Shown: positions 60,151 through 64,000 of the stretch, in pieces
Layout: every line of letters starts with the position of its first letter
How positions within the stretch are numbered: the stretch's first letter is position 1
Origin: Apricaphanius iberus
Lineage: Eukaryota > Chordata > Actinopteri > Cyprinodontiformes > Aphaniidae
Direction: 5' to 3'
Assembly: GCA_028564705.1 (NCBI GenBank)
Contig: JAPXFQ010001133.1
Location: forward strand, 2,556,001 to 2,620,000
DNA: 64,000 bases
Position numbers and translations under genes: made by a program
The notes under the pieces: model-generated
The model's database searches: none
What the model was told of the DNA's origin: nothing
What the model saw: the letters and a program-made list of their open reading frames with translations, nothing else

Positions 60151-60419
60151 AAGACTATATGTTGTGATTTAAAAAAATGAATTTAACTGTAGAAAATCTG
60201 TCAAGTCATTCTAAACACTCCAACCTGTTTTATCTAAAACACATGCAGTTTTATTATTAGATCTAGTTGATCCACTGGAACCAAGAAGATGAAAACAGCC
60301 ACCAACTAGCAGTATTACTTTTAATTTTATGACAGAATTCAATTCAAATTCATTAAAAAAAATTGATACTTTGATTTTGAATATCGATACAAAATTGTGC
60401 TATTAAATATTGTGATATA

Positions 60420-62036
60420 CACTACCGTTCAAAAGTTTGGGGTCACCCAAACAATTTAGTGTTTTCCATGAAAAGTCACACTTATTCACCACCATATGTT
60501 GTGAAATGAATAAATAATAGAGTCAAGACATTGACAAGGTTAGAAATAATGATTTTTATTTGAAATAAGATTGTTTTTACATCAAACTTTGCTTTCATCA
60601 AAGAATCCTCCATTTGCAGCAATTAAAGGATTGCAGACCTTTGGCATTCTAGCTGTTAATTTGTTGAGGTAATCTGGAGAAATTGCACCCCACGCTTCTA
60701 GAAGCAGCTCCCACAATTTGGATTGGTTGGATGGGCACTTCTTGCGTACCATACGGTCAAGCTGCTCCCACAACAGCTCAACGGGGTTCAAATCTGGTGA
60801 CTGCGCTGGCCACTCCATTACCGATAGATACCAGCTGCCTGCTTCTTCTCTAAATAGTTCGTGCACAATTTCGAGGTGTGTTTTGGGTCATTGTCCTGTT
60901 GTAGGATGAAATTGGCTCCAATCAAGCGCTGTCCACTGGGTATGGCATGGCGTTGCAAAATGGAGTGATAGCCTTCCTTATTCAGAATCCCTTTTACCCT
61001 GTACAAATCTCCCACCTTACCAGCACCAAAGCAACCCCAGACCATCACATTACCTCCACCATGCTTAACAGATGGCGTCAGGCATTCTTCCAGCATCTTT
61101 TCAGTTGTTCTGCGTCTCACAAACATTCTTCTTTGTGATCCAAACACCTCAAACTTGGATTCATCCGTCCACAGCACTTTTTTCCAGTCTTCCTCTGTCC
61201 AATGTCTGTGTTCTTTTGCCCATCTTAATCTTTTTCTTTTATTGGCCAGTCTCAGATATGGCTTTTTCTTTGCCACTCTGCCCTGAAGCCCAGAATCCCG
61301 CAGCCGCCTCTTCACTGTAGATGTTGACACTGGTGTTTTGCGGGTACTATTTAATGAAGATGCCAGTTGGGGACCTGTGAGGCGTCTGTTTCTCAAACTA
61401 GAGACTCTAATGTACTTATCTTCTTGCTCAGTTGTGCAACGCGGCCTCCCACTTCTTTTTCTACTCTGGTTAGAGCCTGTTTGTGCTGTCCTCTGAAGGG
61501 AGTAGTACACACCGTTGTAGGAAATCTTCAATTTCTTAGCAATTTCTCGCATGGAATAGCCTTCATTTCTAAGAACAAGAATAGACTGTCGAGTTTCAGA
61601 TGAAAGTTCTCTTTTTCTGGCCATTTTGAGCGTTTAATTGACCCCACAAATGTGATGCTCCAGAAACTCAATCTGCTCAAAGGAAGGTCAGTTTTGTAGC
61701 TTCTGTACCGAGCTAAACTGTTTTCAGATGTGTGAACATGATTGCACAAGGGTTTTCTAATCATCAATTAGCCTTCTGAGCCAATGAGCAAACACATTGT
61801 ACCATTAGAACACTGGAGTGATAGTTGCTGGAAATGGGCCTCTATACACCTATGTAGATATTGCACCAAAAACCAGACATTTGCAGCTAGAATAGTCATT
61901 TACCACATTAGCAATGTATAGCGTGTGTTTCTTTAAAGTTAAGACTAGTTTAAAGTTATCTTCATTGAAAAGTACCGTGCTTTTCCTTCAAAAATAAGGA
62001 CATTTCAATGTGACCCCAAACTTTTGAACGGTAGTG
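60420..62036 (-). mobile_element. nearly intact Tc1 transposon
   Basis: 1617 bases with 27-base perfect inverted ends starting CACTACCGTTCAAAAGTTTG, flanked by the TA duplication (60418-60419, 62037-62038). The transposase on the - strand is the only gene. It is complete except for one frameshift, so this is among the youngest insertions in the window. Confidence 0.93.
60582..61624 (-). pseudogene. Tc1-family transposase, one frameshift
   Basis: The frame opens with MARKRELSSETRQSILVLRN (ATG at 61622-61624), with an N-terminal paired-like helix-turn-helix region (residues about 1-110, including the GRP motif SGRPR). WTDESKF carries the first catalytic Asp, QQDNDPKHTS the second, and SPDLNPVELLWEQLD the Glu, fitting DD34E. 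A one-base deletion at about 60828-60832 shifts the frame between the second Asp and the Glu; the rest continues in the next frame and ends normally at 60582. Total length is about 340 residues, usual for the family. No intron, own stop codon. Without the shift it would look functional; as it stands the Glu is lost. Confidence 0.92.
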
Positions 62037-63624
62037 TATAGGCATATCAATATTTTCTACCATCCCTAATTTCTTGATGCTGGCAGAGGTTACTGAAGCT
62101 CTCATCCTTCCCACAAACAATAACTTTCCCCACAGCTGAAGGTAAACTACCATGAAAAATAAAACTTAACCAGGAACTTAAGAGAGGTTCTGGTGCTGGA
62201 GGACGGAGTAAAGAATCATAATCACAATCATAATCCAACAACCGAACATTTTAGCTGTTCAGCATTCCTGACCTAGGACTACAAACTCACAGCCAGACAT
62301 AAAGGTGTAAGTACTGTGATGTAATAGTTCAAAAAATGTATTATATGATAAAGAAAACTAAACGGCCTAAAAATATGAATAAAACAGTACATAAAAGTAT
62401 CTCCACAACACCTGTAGGGACCAATTTATGCTTTTCTCCCCTCCTAGAGACACTATATACACAACACACTGCATTTAAGTGCTAAAAAGTGCAATTTTCA
62501 TGATATGTTCCCTTTAAAAACATGTTCACAGAGATAGCCCTGCCCCCATGCAAACACACACTTATCAACAATAAAAAGGGCATTGGGCGCCATTGAGCGC
62601 AGACGATTATTACTAAACTAGTAACAACTGATGGCAAAGAAAAGAAGGGGGTTTTAAAGCCAAGTTGATATTTTTTGTTATCTGCAAAGCTCCACCCCAC
62701 TCCCACCCTTGTTTCCTCCTCCTTTCCTGTCATTGAGAGCTTTAAATAGCCCCAGCAGAGACAAGGGGGCGTCAGTCCCCTTGCAGGAGTCCCCCCTCCC
62801 GCCCGTCTGGGTCAGCCTGTTGGAAACTGAAACACCAACTAGGCACTGATCCATGCAGCTACTGATCTCACCTCTGGTGTTTCTGTGTTGGGAGTTTGAG
62901 AATTTAAAGGGATATTCCACCCATACATAAAAATGTGTCTGTTGCCATATTCATCAGAGCTAGATACGTACTTTTTTTGTAACCAGCTTAGAAATTCCCC
63001 TGATCTGGTGGCAGTCACTTTGCTTTAGTTTTAGCTTTAGCTTAACATAAAACAATATAAGTAAATGGGAACTACTAGCATGCTAGTAGTTAATGCTTCT
63101 CAGTAATAAAACCTGAGAAGCCTTCGGAGCCTACCTTTTACCGGAGCTGAGATACCCTGACATACAATTTCCTGGTCAGTTTTAAAAGCATGTAAAATAA
63201 ATACCATATAAAGTTGAGGAAACATTTATGTACCTGTTATGAAGTGGTCGCCACAGAAGTCAAAACCTTTGCTTGGGGTCCCACAGATTCTTTTAGCTGA
63301 TTGCTAGCGCGTTTCATTGCAATGATCCGTCGTTTTCTGCGTTCCGGATCCATGGGAATCCCATAGAACGCTCTTCCCACATCTCGTCTGCCTCTGTTAT
63401 GGCATCCTGGCACATGCTGGGAGAAGTGCCGTCAGCTCCCGAAGCTCTATATCTGGAAAGCTCTCTGCTCAAGGTAACAATCAAACCGTATGTCTGCCAA
63501 AGTAACAGAAAACAATCAGGGTAGCTATTGTTCAGTCAGGTTCAAAACCATAAACTCATATGTGTTTTACCAGGATTTAGGTTTGCTTTTATTTCCGGGC
63601 CCACATGCAAACTATTGTGCGGCA

Positions 63625-63775
63625 GAACAATAACCATGAAGATGGGTGGAGCTCTGGCTGCAGACAACCTGACACTGGGGTGGAGGTTAACCCTACAGCA
63701 GGACAACCAGTCTGAACATACAGCCTGAGATATTATGGGATGGAGAGATGGAAACCATGCAGACCTGTTATGTCA
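63625..63775 (+). mobile_element. Tc1/mariner transposase remnant
   Basis: GACACTGGGGTGGAGGTTAA then CCTACAGCAGGACAACCAGT encodes LGWRLTLQQDN, the block around the second catalytic Asp of Tc1 transposases, followed by CATACAGCCTGAGATATTAT, as in KH.A....M. Short and decayed. Confidence 0.55.
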
Positions 63776-64000
63776 GTTCTGATTGGTTCTAGACGTTAGT
63801 TCATTGTTTTTACTGGTCGAGGATTGGACGATAACGCCCTCTGGTTCTGGAAGCAGCTGGTTTTGCTGTTTTACTTTCTGACAGTTATGATGCATATCCG
63901 TGGCAACAAGCTAGTGTTTTTACAGCTGGGAGCAGCTGATTAGCATTTCAAAAGCTCAAATAACACCCAACCTACAAACCCAAATCCCAAAAGGGGCTGA

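Larger units (their letters stand above)
58046..62518. mobile_element. TTTAAAG(T/G)GGACATAT MITE opened by later insertions
   Basis: Left end TTTAAAGTGGACATATCATG at 58046 and right end CATGATATGTTCCCTTTAAA at 62499-62518 are complementary. Between them lie a Rex3 and a Tc1 element plus about 1.6 kb of other sequence. That both ends belong to one element is inference. Confidence 0.45.
57757..64000 (+). other. tns1: tns1 intron after local exon 15 (partial)
   Basis: Holds a retroelement tail, a MITE containing Rex3 and Tc1 insertions, a lone copy of the 97-bp repeat (62995-63090) and a Tc1 remnant (63625-63770). 62600-62830 has a TATA-like TTTAAATAG at about 62740 followed by GC-rich sequence, which could be promoter-like but has no further support. 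63100-63600 is unclassified. Confidence 0.65.

Noticed and set aside
62600..62830. Second internal promoter (TTTAAATAG plus GC-rich stretch)
   Set aside because: No splice donor or exon of tns1 can be linked to it; kept only as a remark in the intron entry.
1..64000. Endogenous retrovirus or other viral sequence
   Set aside because: No LTR pairs, gag, protease, integrase or envelope-like frames seen; all reverse transcriptases found are of non-LTR type.

Overview
This is a piece of a vertebrate genome, almost certainly a teleost fish. It is about 98% non-coding and AT-rich, with long introns and the usual fish mobile-element mix: Rex3/RTE, Rex1 and L2-like LINEs, a tRNA-derived SINE, Tc1, hAT and PIF/Harbinger DNA transposons and MITEs, and tetranucleotide arrays. 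I see no prokaryotic gene, operon, CRISPR array or viral gene.

One host gene runs through the whole window on the + strand: tensin-1 (tns1; I cannot tell tns1a from tns1b). I could assemble 15 consecutive coding exons by hand between 2421 and 57756. All have AG/GT borders and they join in one open frame of 409 complete codons. They encode the second half of a C1 zinc finger (exons 1-2), a short linker (3-4), the PTEN-like phosphatase domain (5-9) and the C2 domain (10-15). The gene is open at both ends: earlier exons (first half of C1) lie left of base 1, and the exons for the long linker, SH2 and PTB domains lie right of base 64000. The phosphatase loop spells HNKGNRGR, with Asn where active phosphatases have Cys. 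This is a tensin-1 hallmark and predicts a catalytically dead domain.

Layout: 1-2420 upstream intron; 2459-32207 a 29.7-kb intron holding most of the mobile elements, a 28S rRNA pseudogene fragment, a possible alternative promoter/first exon near 17.5-17.8 kb and a CArg-box segment near 24.25 kb; 32.2-38.8 kb three small linker exons separated by minisatellites; 41.8-46.2 kb the phosphatase exons, with a compound hAT/Rex1 insertion between the two halves of the active-site loop; 46.2-54.4 kb an intron with Tc1, Harbinger and RTE elements; 54.4-57.8 kb the C2 exons; 57.8-64 kb a downstream intron holding a dated nest of insertions (MITE, then Rex3 with a 13-bp target duplication and a nearly intact Tc1 transposon).

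I did not find a convincing new biological system. The observations most worth checking are the 28S rRNA fragment, several unclassified repeat families with multiple copies inside this one gene, a long-inverted-repeat element, the nested insertions whose order can be read from target-site duplications, and the candidate short-isoform start of tns1. All family assignments come from recognition by eye; no search was run.
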